Positions 50,908 through 59,910 of a stretch of 64,000 nucleotides of DNA are shown here, in pieces. The position numbers were made by a program, and so were the translations under genes. The DNA lies in assembly GCF_000420045.1 (NCBI RefSeq), contig NZ_ATUE01000010.1, positions 1-64,000 of the forward strand. The letters run 5' to 3'. The notes under the pieces were generated by a model, which was not told the DNA's origin, did not search any database, and was given only the letters and a program-made list of their open reading frames with translations. The DNA is from Perlucidibaca piscinae DSM 21586. Lineage in GTDB: Bacteria > Pseudomonadota > Gammaproteobacteria > Pseudomonadales > Moraxellaceae. Numbering within the stretch: the stretch's first letter is position 1; each line of letters starts with the position of its first letter.

Positions 50908-52764
50908 ATGAAACGACGTGACTTTGTTCGTGACAGCCTGCTGCTCAGCCTGTCATTGCCCACCCTCGTGGCCTGCACCGACGAGCAGGCCGGCGACCGC
51001 CTCGGCGCCAGCGCGCAAGGCGTGGTCTCCACCCGACAGCTGCAGCCCGGGCAGGTCAATCCGCTGCTCGCCAGCCAGGCCTTTCCCTACGGGGTTGCCA
51101 GCGGTGATCCCACGGCTGCCAGCGTGATCCTGTGGACAGCGGTGGCGCCGCGTGACACCGACGTGGCCGCCATTCCGGTCAGCCTCGAGTACGTGGTCAG
51201 TCCTCTGCGCCTGGCGTCCGAGACGGCGTGGACTGATCTCTTTGCCACGCAGCCGGTGCGCCGTCTGGGCGCCTTCATGGCGCTCAAGGAACGCGACTGG
51301 ACCATCAAGATCGACCTCGGTGACGTCGACCTGTATCGCGACATCCGCTTTGCCGAGGGCAGCATGGCCGCACTGCCGGCCGCCAGCTTCATCTACTACC
51401 GTTTCCGGGCCGGTGACCAGGTCTCGCGCACAGGCCGTGCCCGCACCCAGCCCGCCGGTCGTGCCGAGCTCGCGCGCTTTGCCGTGGCCAGCTGTTCCAA
51501 CCTGCCGGAAGGCTTTTTCAGTGTCTATGACCTGATCAGCCAGGATGACGCCCTGGACTTCGTGGTTCACCTCGGCGACTACCTCTACGAATACGGCGAG
51601 GGCGAATACGGTACCGGTGCCGATCTGGTGCGGGATGGCGAAAGCCGCGTGCCGCAGCCGGCCACCGAGATGATCACTGCCGCCGATTACGTGCAGCGCC
51701 ATGCCCAGTACAAGCGCGATCGCGAGCTGCAGCGTCTGCACGCACAGTTTCCGGTGATTGCCATCTGGGATGATCACGAGATCACCAACGACAGCAACCG
51801 TGATGGTGCCGAAAACCATACCGAGGGCGAGGAGGGCAGCTATGCCGAGCGCAAGGCTGCCGCCATCCGTGCCTACTTCAACTGGATGCCCCTGCGCGAG
51901 CAGTTCCCGCGTGATGTCGGCACCCTGGCCCCGGATGCCCGCGAGGTCATCTACCGGCGTCTGCGTGTCGGCGACCTGATGGACCTGATTCTGCTCGACA
52001 CCCGCATCGTCGGGCGTGACCCGCAGCCGGCCGTGCCGGCCATTGATCCGTCCCGTCACGACCCGCAACGCTCCCTGCTCGGTCCGGCACAGCGCCAGTG
52101 GCTGCAGCTGCAGCTGCTGCTGGCGCGCAACGAAGGCGCGCACTGGACCTTCCTGGGGCAGCAGGTCATGTTCGGCCAGCTCAACCTGGTCGAGTTGCCG
52201 CAGATCCGTGCCATGGACCAGAAGCTGCTGGGCAATCTGGTGGCCGTGAACATGGACCAGTGGGACGGTTACACCGCCGAGCGCGACCGGGTGCGTGACT
52301 TCGTCAAGGCCATCGGCCTGCAGAACCTGGTGGTGCTGACCGGCGACATCCACACCAGCTGGGCCATCGAGCTCTACGAAAATCCCTTCGTGCTGGCGGG
52401 CGGCGTGCTCGAGAAGCCCTTCGGTGTCGAGCTGGTGGCACCGTCCGTGACCTCGCCAGGCTTCCCGGACGGGGTGGCCGAGCTGGTGTCGGCAGTGATT
52501 CCGGCTGCCAACCCGCACATCCGCTACAGCGAGCTCAAGACCCGTGGTTATGTCCAGGTCGAGGTCACCCGCGAGCAGCTGCGTGCCACCTGGCGCTATG
52601 TCAGCGACATTCGTGATCCGGCACGCATCGGCGAGGAGGATGTCGGCAAGCGCCGCGTCTTCGAGGTGCGTTCCGGCAGCAACCGCCTGAACGAGATCTC
52701 GGGCGCCCCGAGCACGCCGCTGAGCGGCGAATTCATTCCCGGCCAGGTGGAGACACGCGCATGA
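50908..52764 (+). CDS. phoD: PhoD-family alkaline phosphatase
   Basis: A 618-residue secreted phosphatase/phosphodiesterase. The N terminus MKRRDFVRDSLLLSLSLPTLVAC has a twin-arginine motif and a lipobox-like end, so it may be a Tat-exported lipoprotein. Metal ligands of the Ca2+/Fe3+ PhoD site are visible in VVHLGDYLYEYGEGEYG, AIWDDHEITND and LTGDIHTSW. It overlaps the following metallophosphatase gene by 4 bp. The Pho box directly upstream supports a role in phosphate scavenging from organic esters. Confidence 0.92.
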   Translation: MKRRDFVRDSLLLSLSLPTLVACTDEQAGDRLGASAQGVVSTRQLQPGQVNPLLASQAFPYGVASGDPTAASVILWTAVAPRDTDVAAIPVSLEYVVSPLRLASETAWTDLFATQPVRRLGAFMALKERDWTIKIDLGDVDLYRDIRFAEGSMAALPAASFIYYRFRAGDQVSRTGRARTQPAGRAELARFAVASCSNLPEGFFSVYDLISQDDALDFVVHLGDYLYEYGEGEYGTGADLVRDGESRVPQPATEMITAADYVQRHAQYKRDRELQRLHAQFPVIAIWDDHEITNDSNRDGAENHTEGEEGSYAERKAAAIRAYFNWMPLREQFPRDVGTLAPDAREVIYRRLRVGDLMDLILLDTRIVGRDPQPAVPAIDPSRHDPQRSLLGPAQRQWLQLQLLLARNEGAHWTFLGQQVMFGQLNLVELPQIRAMDQKLLGNLVAVNMDQWDGYTAERDRVRDFVKAIGLQNLVVLTGDIHTSWAIELYENPFVLAGGVLEKPFGVELVAPSVTSPGFPDGVAELVSAVIPAANPHIRYSELKTRGYVQVEVTREQLRATWRYVSDIRDPARIGEEDVGKRRVFEVRSGSNRLNEISGAPSTPLSGEFIPGQVETRA

Positions 52765-55199
52765 AGCCGCTCAAGATTGCCTTATCGGCCGTGACGATGG
52801 CCCTGCTGCTGAGCGCCTGCGCCGATGACGAACGTCGCGTGCAGGGTGATGGCATGGGCGGCGTCGGCAACGAGGTCATCACCGACCCCGACGACACGGC
52901 GGGTGGTGGCAGCCCCTCGCCGGACATCGATGCCGGCAATGGCAGCGGCCCGGGTGCCGGGAGCGGCAATCCGCCCAGCGGGCATGTCCCGACCACGTCC
53001 GGCGTGTCCCCGGACATCGTGCGCTTCCTGGTGATGGGCGACAGCGGCTCCGGCTCGGATGGCCAGATGGCCACGGGTGCCGCCATGGCCGACGTCTGCG
53101 AGGCCAAGGGCCGCGAGACGGCCGTGCGCGCGCTCAGCCGCGAGCAGGCGATACGCCAGGGCTGCCAGTTCGTGCTCGGTCTCGGCGACAACATCTACGA
53201 GTCCGGTACCACCACGGCCCGCGATCCGCAGTTCTTCGACAAGTTCGAGAAGGCCTACCTGACCTTCCCGGCCGAGCTGCCGTTCTACATGGTCTCCGGC
53301 AATCACGACAACACCGCGCTGTTCGGCGGCGACGGTGCCGGCAACGCGCGTGGCGAGACCCAGGTGCAATACACCTATCAGTCCGTCGACGGCACCGGCA
53401 GCGATGCCGCCAACCCGCGCAAGACCCCGCGCTGGCGCATGCCTGCCCGCTACTACGATGTCAGTGCCGGCGGCACCCGCAGCGAGCCGCTGGTGCACCT
53501 GTTCGCCATCGATTCCAACCAGATTGCCGGTGGCTTCCCGGATGCCTCGGCCGACTACCGCTACAGCACCTACGGCCTGCGTCAGCTCGACTGGCTCAAG
53601 CGCGGTCTGCGCGAGAGCCGCGCACGCTTCAAGATCGCCTTTGCCCATCATCCCTACCTGTCCAACGGAGATCATGGCAACGCCGGCAACTACGACGACC
53701 TGATTGCCGCCGAAGCGGGTGTCGCCACGGCATCGCCCGCGGCACCGTCGCTGCAGGCAGCACTGCTGCCGGTGCTGGCCGGCCAGCGCTACAAGGACTT
53801 CCTCGAGGAGGCCATGTGCGACGTCACCGACCTCTACGTCAACGGCCATGACCACGACCTGCAGTGGCTGACGGCAGTACCGTCCTGTGGTCGTACCGAG
53901 TTCGTGGTTTCCGGTGCGGCCGGCAAGATGCGCTCGGTGGGGGATGCCCAGCGCAATCTGGCCCGCCTGCAGCGCTATGACCGCTACGGCTTCTTCTGGA
54001 TGGAAGTGCGGCTGGACCGTGTCAGCAACCGGCCGGAGCTGGTCAGCGAGCTCTACACGGTGACGCCCGGCAGCGACGGCGCCAGTGCGTCCGATGCCGC
54101 GACACGCAGCGGCAGCGTGACTCTGAAGCGCATCGACGGCAGCGTCGAGCGCACGCTGGCCTATCGCTACCGCCGCGAATCGGAGCCGGCACCGGTCGCC
54201 GGCACGGCCCTGCATGACTACCTGAGCCGTTTCGGGGAGCAGAACACCCTGTTCAGGCTGCGTCAGCGCCCGCAGGCAGGCCTGCCGCCCTCGTCCGCGT
54301 TTTCGGCGCAGTCGCCATTCAATCAGTGCAACGGCGCGGCACCTGTCACGGCCGCTCTGCGCCGCGAATCGGCGGTGACGCCGGCAGCCGGTCCCCTGGA
54401 TCCGCTGCAGGCTGTTTTGCAGCCCGGTCTGCAGGCAGCTATCTCGGCACAGCCCACGGCAGAGGGGCAGCAGCTGCTGAGCGTTCTGGCGGATGCCAGC
54501 CTGGCCGGTCTGGACATGGCGGATGTCCTGCTGCAGGCGGCCATCGACAGCGCCTCCAGCCCGGATCAGGCGGCTGCCTTGCAGCAGGCCGCCGCACGTG
54601 ACGTGCTGCGCCGCATGAGTGCCCTGGGCAGCAGCCTGCAGGCCGGGTTGCCGGCGTCGAGCAGCCTGCCGGAACCGTTGCGCAGCCTGCCGCAGATGGT
54701 CAGTCGCTACCAGGGCGAGGTGGCGGCCGCCGAGGCGGACAGTGCCTGCCCGTCCGGCGATCTGGGGGCGGTGGTTGCCCCGCTGGTGCGGTTGTCGCGC
54801 AACCTCGCCAATGTCGCGGAAGGCGCCGAGCGTGCCTCGGCCGAGGTGCCGGTGCTTGGCGGTGCCACGCGCCTGCTCGCCGGGGTGCTGGGCAATGTCT
54901 CCTCATTGGTCGTGGCAACGGGAAGCACCCGTACCTCGGCCATCAACGACACCCTGCTGGGCACGGCGGATCGCCTGCTCAGGGACGTGGCGCTGGACGT
55001 GGTGCCGCTGCGCACCTTCGCACCGGCCCCGGTCGTGGATGGCGTGACGGCCGTTCCCGTCGCGCTCTCCGGTGCCGTCCTGCTGGTCTCGCGAGAAATC
55101 ACCTATCGCCTTGATCAGCTGCTGCAGCCGGCGCTGTCACCCCTCGCTGCGCTGGTCGATACCCTGCTTGCCACGCTGGGGGTGCGCCTGGACGACTGA
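52761..55199 (+). CDS. Metallophosphatase lipoprotein with helical C-terminal half
   Basis: An 812-residue lipoprotein. The signal ends in LLSAC, followed by a Gly/Ser/Pro linker. Residues about 85-440 are a calcineurin-like phosphatase of the purple-acid type: VMGDSGSGSDG, GLGDNIYESG, VSGNHDN, FAHHPYLSNGDHG and NGHDHDLQWL carry the metal ligands in order. About 330 more residues form an Ala/Leu-rich, probably helical, region of no known family. It is coupled to phoD (ATGA) and so under the same Pho box. Outer-membrane or surface location is inferred. Confidence 0.85.
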   Translation: MKPLKIALSAVTMALLLSACADDERRVQGDGMGGVGNEVITDPDDTAGGGSPSPDIDAGNGSGPGAGSGNPPSGHVPTTSGVSPDIVRFLVMGDSGSGSDGQMATGAAMADVCEAKGRETAVRALSREQAIRQGCQFVLGLGDNIYESGTTTARDPQFFDKFEKAYLTFPAELPFYMVSGNHDNTALFGGDGAGNARGETQVQYTYQSVDGTGSDAANPRKTPRWRMPARYYDVSAGGTRSEPLVHLFAIDSNQIAGGFPDASADYRYSTYGLRQLDWLKRGLRESRARFKIAFAHHPYLSNGDHGNAGNYDDLIAAEAGVATASPAAPSLQAALLPVLAGQRYKDFLEEAMCDVTDLYVNGHDHDLQWLTAVPSCGRTEFVVSGAAGKMRSVGDAQRNLARLQRYDRYGFFWMEVRLDRVSNRPELVSELYTVTPGSDGASASDAATRSGSVTLKRIDGSVERTLAYRYRRESEPAPVAGTALHDYLSRFGEQNTLFRLRQRPQAGLPPSSAFSAQSPFNQCNGAAPVTAALRRESAVTPAAGPLDPLQAVLQPGLQAAISAQPTAEGQQLLSVLADASLAGLDMADVLLQAAIDSASSPDQAAALQQAAARDVLRRMSALGSSLQAGLPASSSLPEPLRSLPQMVSRYQGEVAAAEADSACPSGDLGAVVAPLVRLSRNLANVAEGAERASAEVPVLGGATRLLAGVLGNVSSLVVATGSTRTSAINDTLLGTADRLLRDVALDVVPLRTFAPAPVVDGVTAVPVALSGAVLLVSREITYRLDQLLQPALSPLAALVDTLLATLGVRLDD

Positions 55200-55215
55200 C
55201 GCCGGTTGTCACAAC

Positions 55216-55273
55216 AGCCTCTACGACCTTCCGCCTATGGCAAGTCGCGCGCAAAGCGCGTCAAGTAGAGGCT
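55216..55273 (+). repeat. Nested inverted repeat before the acyl-CoA ligase gene
   Basis: AGCCTCTAC (55216-55224) and GTAGAGGCT (55265-55273) are perfect 9-bp arms. Between them CGCGC-AAA-GCGCG (55248-55260) makes a second hairpin. It starts 16 bp past the previous stop and ends 19 bp before the ligase start codon. It could be a leaky terminator or leader structure; the sole T-stretch is three T. Confidence 0.55.
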
Positions 55274-55292
55274 TTCCCCGGAGAGCCTCGTC

Positions 55293-56939
55293 ATGACCTC
55301 GATCTATGACCGCGACCTGCCGCGCTGCGCGGCCAATCACGATGCCATGACCCCGCTGGCGTTCATCGAGCGCACGGCGGCGGTGTATCCGCAGCGACTG
55401 GCCATCGTCCACGGAGCCCGCCGGCTGACCTGGTCCGACACGTATGCGCGTTGCCGTCGCCTGGCCTCGGCGCTGGCAGCGCACGGCATCGCGCGTGGCG
55501 ACACGGTGGCTGCCATGCTGCCCAATGTTCCCGCCATGATCGAAGCCCACTTCGGCGTGCCCATGGCCGGTGCCGTGCTCAATGCCCTCAACACCCGCCT
55601 CGATGCCGCCAGCATCGCCTTCATGCTGGATCATGGCGAGGCGAGGGCGGTGCTGGTCGACCCCGAGTTCAGTGCGGTGCTGCAGGAGGCGCTGAGCCTG
55701 CGCCAGGTGCAGCGTCCGGTGCTGGTGATTGACGTTGACGACGCGCTTCACGTGGGACCGGGTGGCCGCATCGGCAGCATCGAGTACGAGGCGTTTCTGG
55801 CCGGTGGCGATCCGGCCTGGGTCTGGCAGGGCCCGCAGGACGAATGGGATGCCATCAGCCTGAACTACACCTCGGGCACCACCGGCAACCCCAAGGGCGT
55901 GGTCTACCACCACCGTGGCGCGGCCATGAACGCCATCTCCAACATCCTGGAATGGGACATGCCCAGGCATGCCGTCTATCTGTGGACGCTGCCCCTGTTC
56001 CACTGCAACGGCTGGTGCTTCCCGTGGACGCTGGCGGCCCGTGCCGGCGTCAATGTCTGTCTGCGCAAGGTCGATGCCCAGCTCATCTTCGACCTGATTC
56101 GCGCCGAAGGCGTCACCCACTACTGCGGCGCTCCCATCGTGCACAACCTGCTGGTCAATGCGCCATCCGCGATGAAGGCGGAAATAAGCCACCCGGTCAA
56201 GGCCATGGTCGCCGGAGCCGCGCCCCCTGCCGCCATGATCGAGGGCATGGAGGAGATGGGCTTCGACATCACCCACACCTATGGCCTGACCGAGGTCTAC
56301 GGACCGGCGGCAGTCTGCGTCAAGCAGGCTGACTGGGATGCGCTGCCGGTGGGCGAGCGCGCGGCCCTGAATGCCCGCCAGGGCGTGGCCTATCACCTGC
56401 AGCGCGGCATGACCGTGATGGACCCCGAGACCATGACGCCGGTGCCGGCCGACGGCGAAACCATGGGCGAGATCATGTTCCGCGGCAACATCACCATGAA
56501 GGGCTACCTGAAGAACCCGGCCGCCACCGAGGCCGCCTTTGCCGGCGGCTGGTTCCACAGCGGCGATCTTGCCGTCATTCACCCCGACGGCTACGTCAAG
56601 ATCAAGGACCGCAGCAAGGACATCATCATCTCCGGTGGCGAGAACATCTCGTCGATCGAGGTCGAGGATGCCCTCTATCGGCACCCGGCCGTGCTTGCCG
56701 CTGCCGTGGTCGCCCGTCCCGATGCGCAGTGGGGCGAGACGCCCTGCGCCTTCATCGAGCTCAAGGCCGGTGCCAGCGTCAGCGCCGAGGACATCGTCGC
56801 GCATTGCCGCCAGCACCTGGCCCGCTTCAAGGTGCCGCGCGCCGTGGTCTTCGGCGAGCTGCCCAAGACCGCCACCGGCAAGATCCAGAAGTTCGAGCTG
56901 CGCAAGCAGGCGGGCTCGGCGACCGCGATCGACGTCTGA
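55293..56939 (+). CDS. Acyl-CoA ligase (AlkK/FadD-like)
   Basis: A 548-residue AMP-forming synthetase. Core motifs are LNYTSGTTGNPKGVVYHHRG (about 189-208), YGLTEVYGP, GWFHSGDLAVIHPDGYVKIKDRSKDIIISGGENISS and PKTATGKIQKFELR with the catalytic Lys. The overall form (long N terminus, H-C-NGW segment FHCNGWCFPW) is that of AlkK/DmdB-type medium-chain or 3-methylthiopropionate ligases and FadD13-like enzymes. The chain-length range cannot be told. GGAGAG precedes the ATG. It converges on the AraC regulator gene, 20 bp away. Confidence 0.9.
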   Translation: MTSIYDRDLPRCAANHDAMTPLAFIERTAAVYPQRLAIVHGARRLTWSDTYARCRRLASALAAHGIARGDTVAAMLPNVPAMIEAHFGVPMAGAVLNALNTRLDAASIAFMLDHGEARAVLVDPEFSAVLQEALSLRQVQRPVLVIDVDDALHVGPGGRIGSIEYEAFLAGGDPAWVWQGPQDEWDAISLNYTSGTTGNPKGVVYHHRGAAMNAISNILEWDMPRHAVYLWTLPLFHCNGWCFPWTLAARAGVNVCLRKVDAQLIFDLIRAEGVTHYCGAPIVHNLLVNAPSAMKAEISHPVKAMVAGAAPPAAMIEGMEEMGFDITHTYGLTEVYGPAAVCVKQADWDALPVGERAALNARQGVAYHLQRGMTVMDPETMTPVPADGETMGEIMFRGNITMKGYLKNPAATEAAFAGGWFHSGDLAVIHPDGYVKIKDRSKDIIISGGENISSIEVEDALYRHPAVLAAAVVARPDAQWGETPCAFIELKAGASVSAEDIVAHCRQHLARFKVPRAVVFGELPKTATGKIQKFELRKQAGSATAIDV

Positions 56940-56959
56940 GTGCGTCATTTCCGGGAGTT

Positions 56960-57985
56960 TCAGGATTCCTTTCTGAACTCACTGGGTGTTTTTCCTGTCC
57001 AGCGCTTGAAGGCCCGGACAAAATTGGCCTGATCGCTGTAGCCCAGTTCGGCGGCAATTTCCCCGATCGACACCGTCTCGTGACGGAGCTTGAAAGTCGC
57101 ACGGCTTCTGCGCGTCTCATCCATGAGCGTCTTGAAGTGCATACCCTGCTCCTGCAGCCGGCGATGCAGCGTGCGAGGTGTCATGTTGAGCGTGCTCGCG
57201 ACCAGCTCCTGCGCATGAGGCTCGGCCAGATGCTTCTGCATCAGGCGACGGATCCGCGTGACGAGATCGACGCTGCGTTCGGCAGCTTCCAGCTCGTCGC
57301 GGCAGCGTGAGGCAGCAAGAGCCACCAGCTGCGGATCTGCGCTGGGCAGGGTAATGGCCAGCCAGACGGCAGGGAAGCGGATGGCGGTGCTTGCGCAGTC
57401 GAACCGGATACGGTTCCCGGTAATGGCACGCAGCCCGAGATGATGCGGCTGCTCCGAAAATGACAGCTGGAGTTCGGTGTCCTGCAGCGGCAGATTGCCG
57501 AGCAGATCATTGCCGATGGTGAAGAAACTGGCCAGCAGCAGCTCGATGATGCGGGGGAACCACGACCCCAGCATGCCGTTGTCACTGATCTCGAGTATGG
57601 CGTGGCTGTCCTGCCGCCCGAGCTGCAGTTGCAGGAACTGTGTACGGGTGAGCGTGTAGCGATGCACCAGTGCCAGCGCCTCGCCGAGATTGGCGCTTGC
57701 CTGCACGGCATAGCCCAGAAAACCGTGGTTGCCGAGCTTGAGCTGGCTGCCGAGCTCAAAGGGCAGGCTGGGCGATGGATCGAGGTCATGCAGGTTCTGC
57801 ACGATGACCAGCAGTGCCGGCAGCGACACGAGATAGTCCGGGTATTGCTCAAGGTCCTCGAGGCGGATGCTGGTGCCATGCAGAATCTGTTCGGCACTGA
57901 ACCCGCGCCTGTGCATGAAGCGCAAGGTGAAAAGTACGTAATGGCCGACCAGGACGCCTTCCGTGGCCTTCAGCGCGACACCCAT
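56960..57985 (-). CDS. AraC-family regulator, VirS-like
   Basis: A 341-residue protein with the PF12625-type ligand domain (HGFLGYAVQASANLGEALALVHRY at about 107-130) and a C-terminal AraC DNA-binding domain (SIGEIAAELGYSDQANFVRAFKRWTGKTPSEFRK). It has the same layout as the regulator at 9864. The ATG at 57985 is adopted; the ATG at 58021 would add 12 residues. It stands between the acyl-CoA ligase gene and the divergent SDR-monooxygenase operon, as VirS stands beside the mymA operon. Confidence 0.88.
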   Translation of the reverse strand: MGVALKATEGVLVGHYVLFTLRFMHRRGFSAEQILHGTSIRLEDLEQYPDYLVSLPALLVIVQNLHDLDPSPSLPFELGSQLKLGNHGFLGYAVQASANLGEALALVHRYTLTRTQFLQLQLGRQDSHAILEISDNGMLGSWFPRIIELLLASFFTIGNDLLGNLPLQDTELQLSFSEQPHHLGLRAITGNRIRFDCASTAIRFPAVWLAITLPSADPQLVALAASRCRDELEAAERSVDLVTRIRRLMQKHLAEPHAQELVASTLNMTPRTLHRRLQEQGMHFKTLMDETRRSRATFKLRHETVSIGEIAAELGYSDQANFVRAFKRWTGKTPSEFRKES

Positions 57986-58046
57986 ATCTCGTCTGCTAAT
58001 GACAAAAACTTGTCTGACCATAACCTTTCGTCGGCCTGACCATCAA

Positions 58047-58069
58047 GTCACATTCCTCACTGTCACATT
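58047..58069 (+). promoter_or_regulatory. Direct repeats in the divergent control region
   Basis: GTCACATT occurs at 58047-58054 and again at 58062-58069, 15 bp apart, between the divergent AraC and SDR genes. Direct repeats are typical AraC-family operators. Binding by the adjacent regulator is an inference. Confidence 0.5.
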
Positions 58070-58096
58070 GATTGACGACATTGAGGAGGTGGCTTC

Positions 58097-58924
58097 ATGG
58101 CCAACCGCAAGACATCAAGCCAGGCATCCGCCGTGGTCACCGGCGCCGGCAGCGGCATAGGGCGAGCCTTTGCGGTCGAGCTGGCCGCACGTGGCGGGCG
58201 CGTGGTCTGCGCCGACATCAATCTCGCCACGGCTCAGGACACGGTTGATCTGATCGACGCTGCCGGTGGCAAGGCATTGGCCGTGCGCTGCGATGTCAGT
58301 CTGCTGGCCGACGTCGAGGCGCTGGCGGTGGTTGCTGAAGACTGGCTGCAGGGACAGGTCGATCTGGTCATCAACAATGCCGGCGTCGGTGCCGGTGGAC
58401 AGCTGATCGGCGAGACGCCCATAGCCGACTGGCAGTGGACGCTGAGCATCAACCTCTGGGGTATTGTGCACGGTTGCCATGTCTTCGCGCCAAAGCTGCG
58501 TGCGCTGGGTCATGGCGGCATCATCAATGTCTGCTCCACCGCCAGCTTCGCGGCGGCGCCGAAGATGGGGCCCTACAACGTCAGCAAAGCCGCTGCGTTG
58601 GCACTCAGTGAAACGCTGGCGGCCGAGATGGCCGGTACCGGCGTTGCCGTCACGGCGCTGTGCCCGACCTGGGTGAAGACCAACATCGCCAGCAGCGGCC
58701 GCATCAGCGCCAGCTCGTCACGTCTGGCGGAAAAGCTCATGGCCCGTTTCGGCGTCGCCCCGGAGCGCGTCGCGAAAACCACGCTCGATGCCCTCGACCG
58801 CAGCCGTCTCTATGTCCTGCCGCAGCTCGACGCACGCATGGTCTGGCGCAGCAAGCGTCTTGCCCCCGCGCTTTACGCCTCCGGGGCCGGCCTCATCAAC
58901 CGGCTCGCCGGTGACCGTATCTGA
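58097..58924 (+). CDS. Short-chain dehydrogenase/reductase
   Basis: A 275-residue classical SDR with TGAGSGIG at 15-22, NNAG near 93-96, CSTAS serine and YNVSK catalytic pair. The C-terminal 60 residues (SRLAEKLMARFGVAPERVAKTTLDALDRSRLYVLPQ) match SDRs found in monooxygenase clusters, like mycobacterial SadH. GAGGAGG precedes the ATG with ideal spacing. It opens an operon that runs past the right edge. Substrate: probably the alcohol or ketone handled by the downstream monooxygenase. Confidence 0.9.
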   Translation: MANRKTSSQASAVVTGAGSGIGRAFAVELAARGGRVVCADINLATAQDTVDLIDAAGGKALAVRCDVSLLADVEALAVVAEDWLQGQVDLVINNAGVGAGGQLIGETPIADWQWTLSINLWGIVHGCHVFAPKLRALGHGGIINVCSTASFAAAPKMGPYNVSKAAALALSETLAAEMAGTGVAVTALCPTWVKTNIASSGRISASSSRLAEKLMARFGVAPERVAKTTLDALDRSRLYVLPQLDARMVWRSKRLAPALYASGAGLINRLAGDRI

Positions 58925-58958
58925 ATCTGTCCATCAAGCCGTTCAAAGGAGTACAGAC

Positions 58959-59885
58959 ATGGCTGCAATCGACCTCGACAAGATGCTGGAAAAGATCAAG
59001 GCCAGCCAGTGGGCCCTCGCTGACATTGATTGGGATGCCCCTGGTGCGGAGCTGATCACGCCCGAGCAGTGGCCGAAGTTGAAGGCGTTCATGGCGGACC
59101 TGATGTGGATCGAGCATGTCGGTGCGCGTGGCTTTGCCGCCATGGCGAAGAAGGCACCGAATGACACGCTGAAGGAGATCTACGTCTATTTCCATGCCGA
59201 AGAGCAGCGTCATGCCAATGCCGAAATGGCGCTGATGAAGCGTTGGGGCATGCTTGACGGTGACCAGATTCCTGAGCCCAACATCAACCTGCGCCTGGTC
59301 ATTGAGTGGCTGGATCGCTACAGCGACGAGATGCCGCTGGAGGCGCTGGGTTCAGTGATTCCGATGCTGGAGATCGCGCTCGACGGCGCGCTCTGCAAGT
59401 TCCTGCTCGACACCGTGGCTGACCCGGTCTGCCACCAGGCCTTCGCCCGCATCAACGATGACGAATCGCGCCACCTCGGCGTCGGCTTCCATGTCCTGGA
59501 GATGCAGGGACACGGCAAGGTCTATCGCAATCTGCTGAAGATGGTCGCTACCTTCGCCGACCCGCGTCTGCTCCTCGGCATCCTGTCCTATGTGCCGTTG
59601 CTCAACCGCATGCGTGACAACATTGTTGCGCTGGGCCTCAAGGAAGAAAGTCTGTACGCCGCCATGGACAAGTTCCGCAAGATCGGCGGCCGCACCGAGC
59701 AGGGCCGGCGCAACCCCTGGTACCAGGTCATCAGCCGTCATGGCGGCTGGGTCACCAATCGCCAGAACCGCCTCTATCACGTGCCGGTGGATGCCCTGGT
59801 ACGTGCCACCGACTTCATCCCGAAGCGCGTCATGCCGCCGATTCCGAGCTGGGTCAAGGAACTGACCTGGAAGCCGGCCGCCTGA
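58959..59885 (+). CDS. Ferritin-like diiron protein
   Basis: A 308-residue helical protein. MWIEHVGARGFAAM, FHAEEQRHANAEMAL and INDDESRHLGVGFHV provide Glu and E-x-x-H pairs in the order of diiron carboxylate oxygenases and ferritin-like proteins. The C-terminal 90 residues are not recognised. AAGGAG lies 7 bp before ATG 58959. It is placed between the SDR and the monooxygenase genes with gaps of 34 and 25 bp, so it is probably part of the same oxidative pathway. Confidence 0.78.
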   Translation: MAAIDLDKMLEKIKASQWALADIDWDAPGAELITPEQWPKLKAFMADLMWIEHVGARGFAAMAKKAPNDTLKEIYVYFHAEEQRHANAEMALMKRWGMLDGDQIPEPNINLRLVIEWLDRYSDEMPLEALGSVIPMLEIALDGALCKFLLDTVADPVCHQAFARINDDESRHLGVGFHVLEMQGHGKVYRNLLKMVATFADPRLLLGILSYVPLLNRMRDNIVALGLKEESLYAAMDKFRKIGGRTEQGRRNPWYQVISRHGGWVTNRQNRLYHVPVDALVRATDFIPKRVMPPIPSWVKELTWKPAA

Positions 59886-59910
59886 ACCTGTCTTCAGCGA
59901 GAACCGAATC

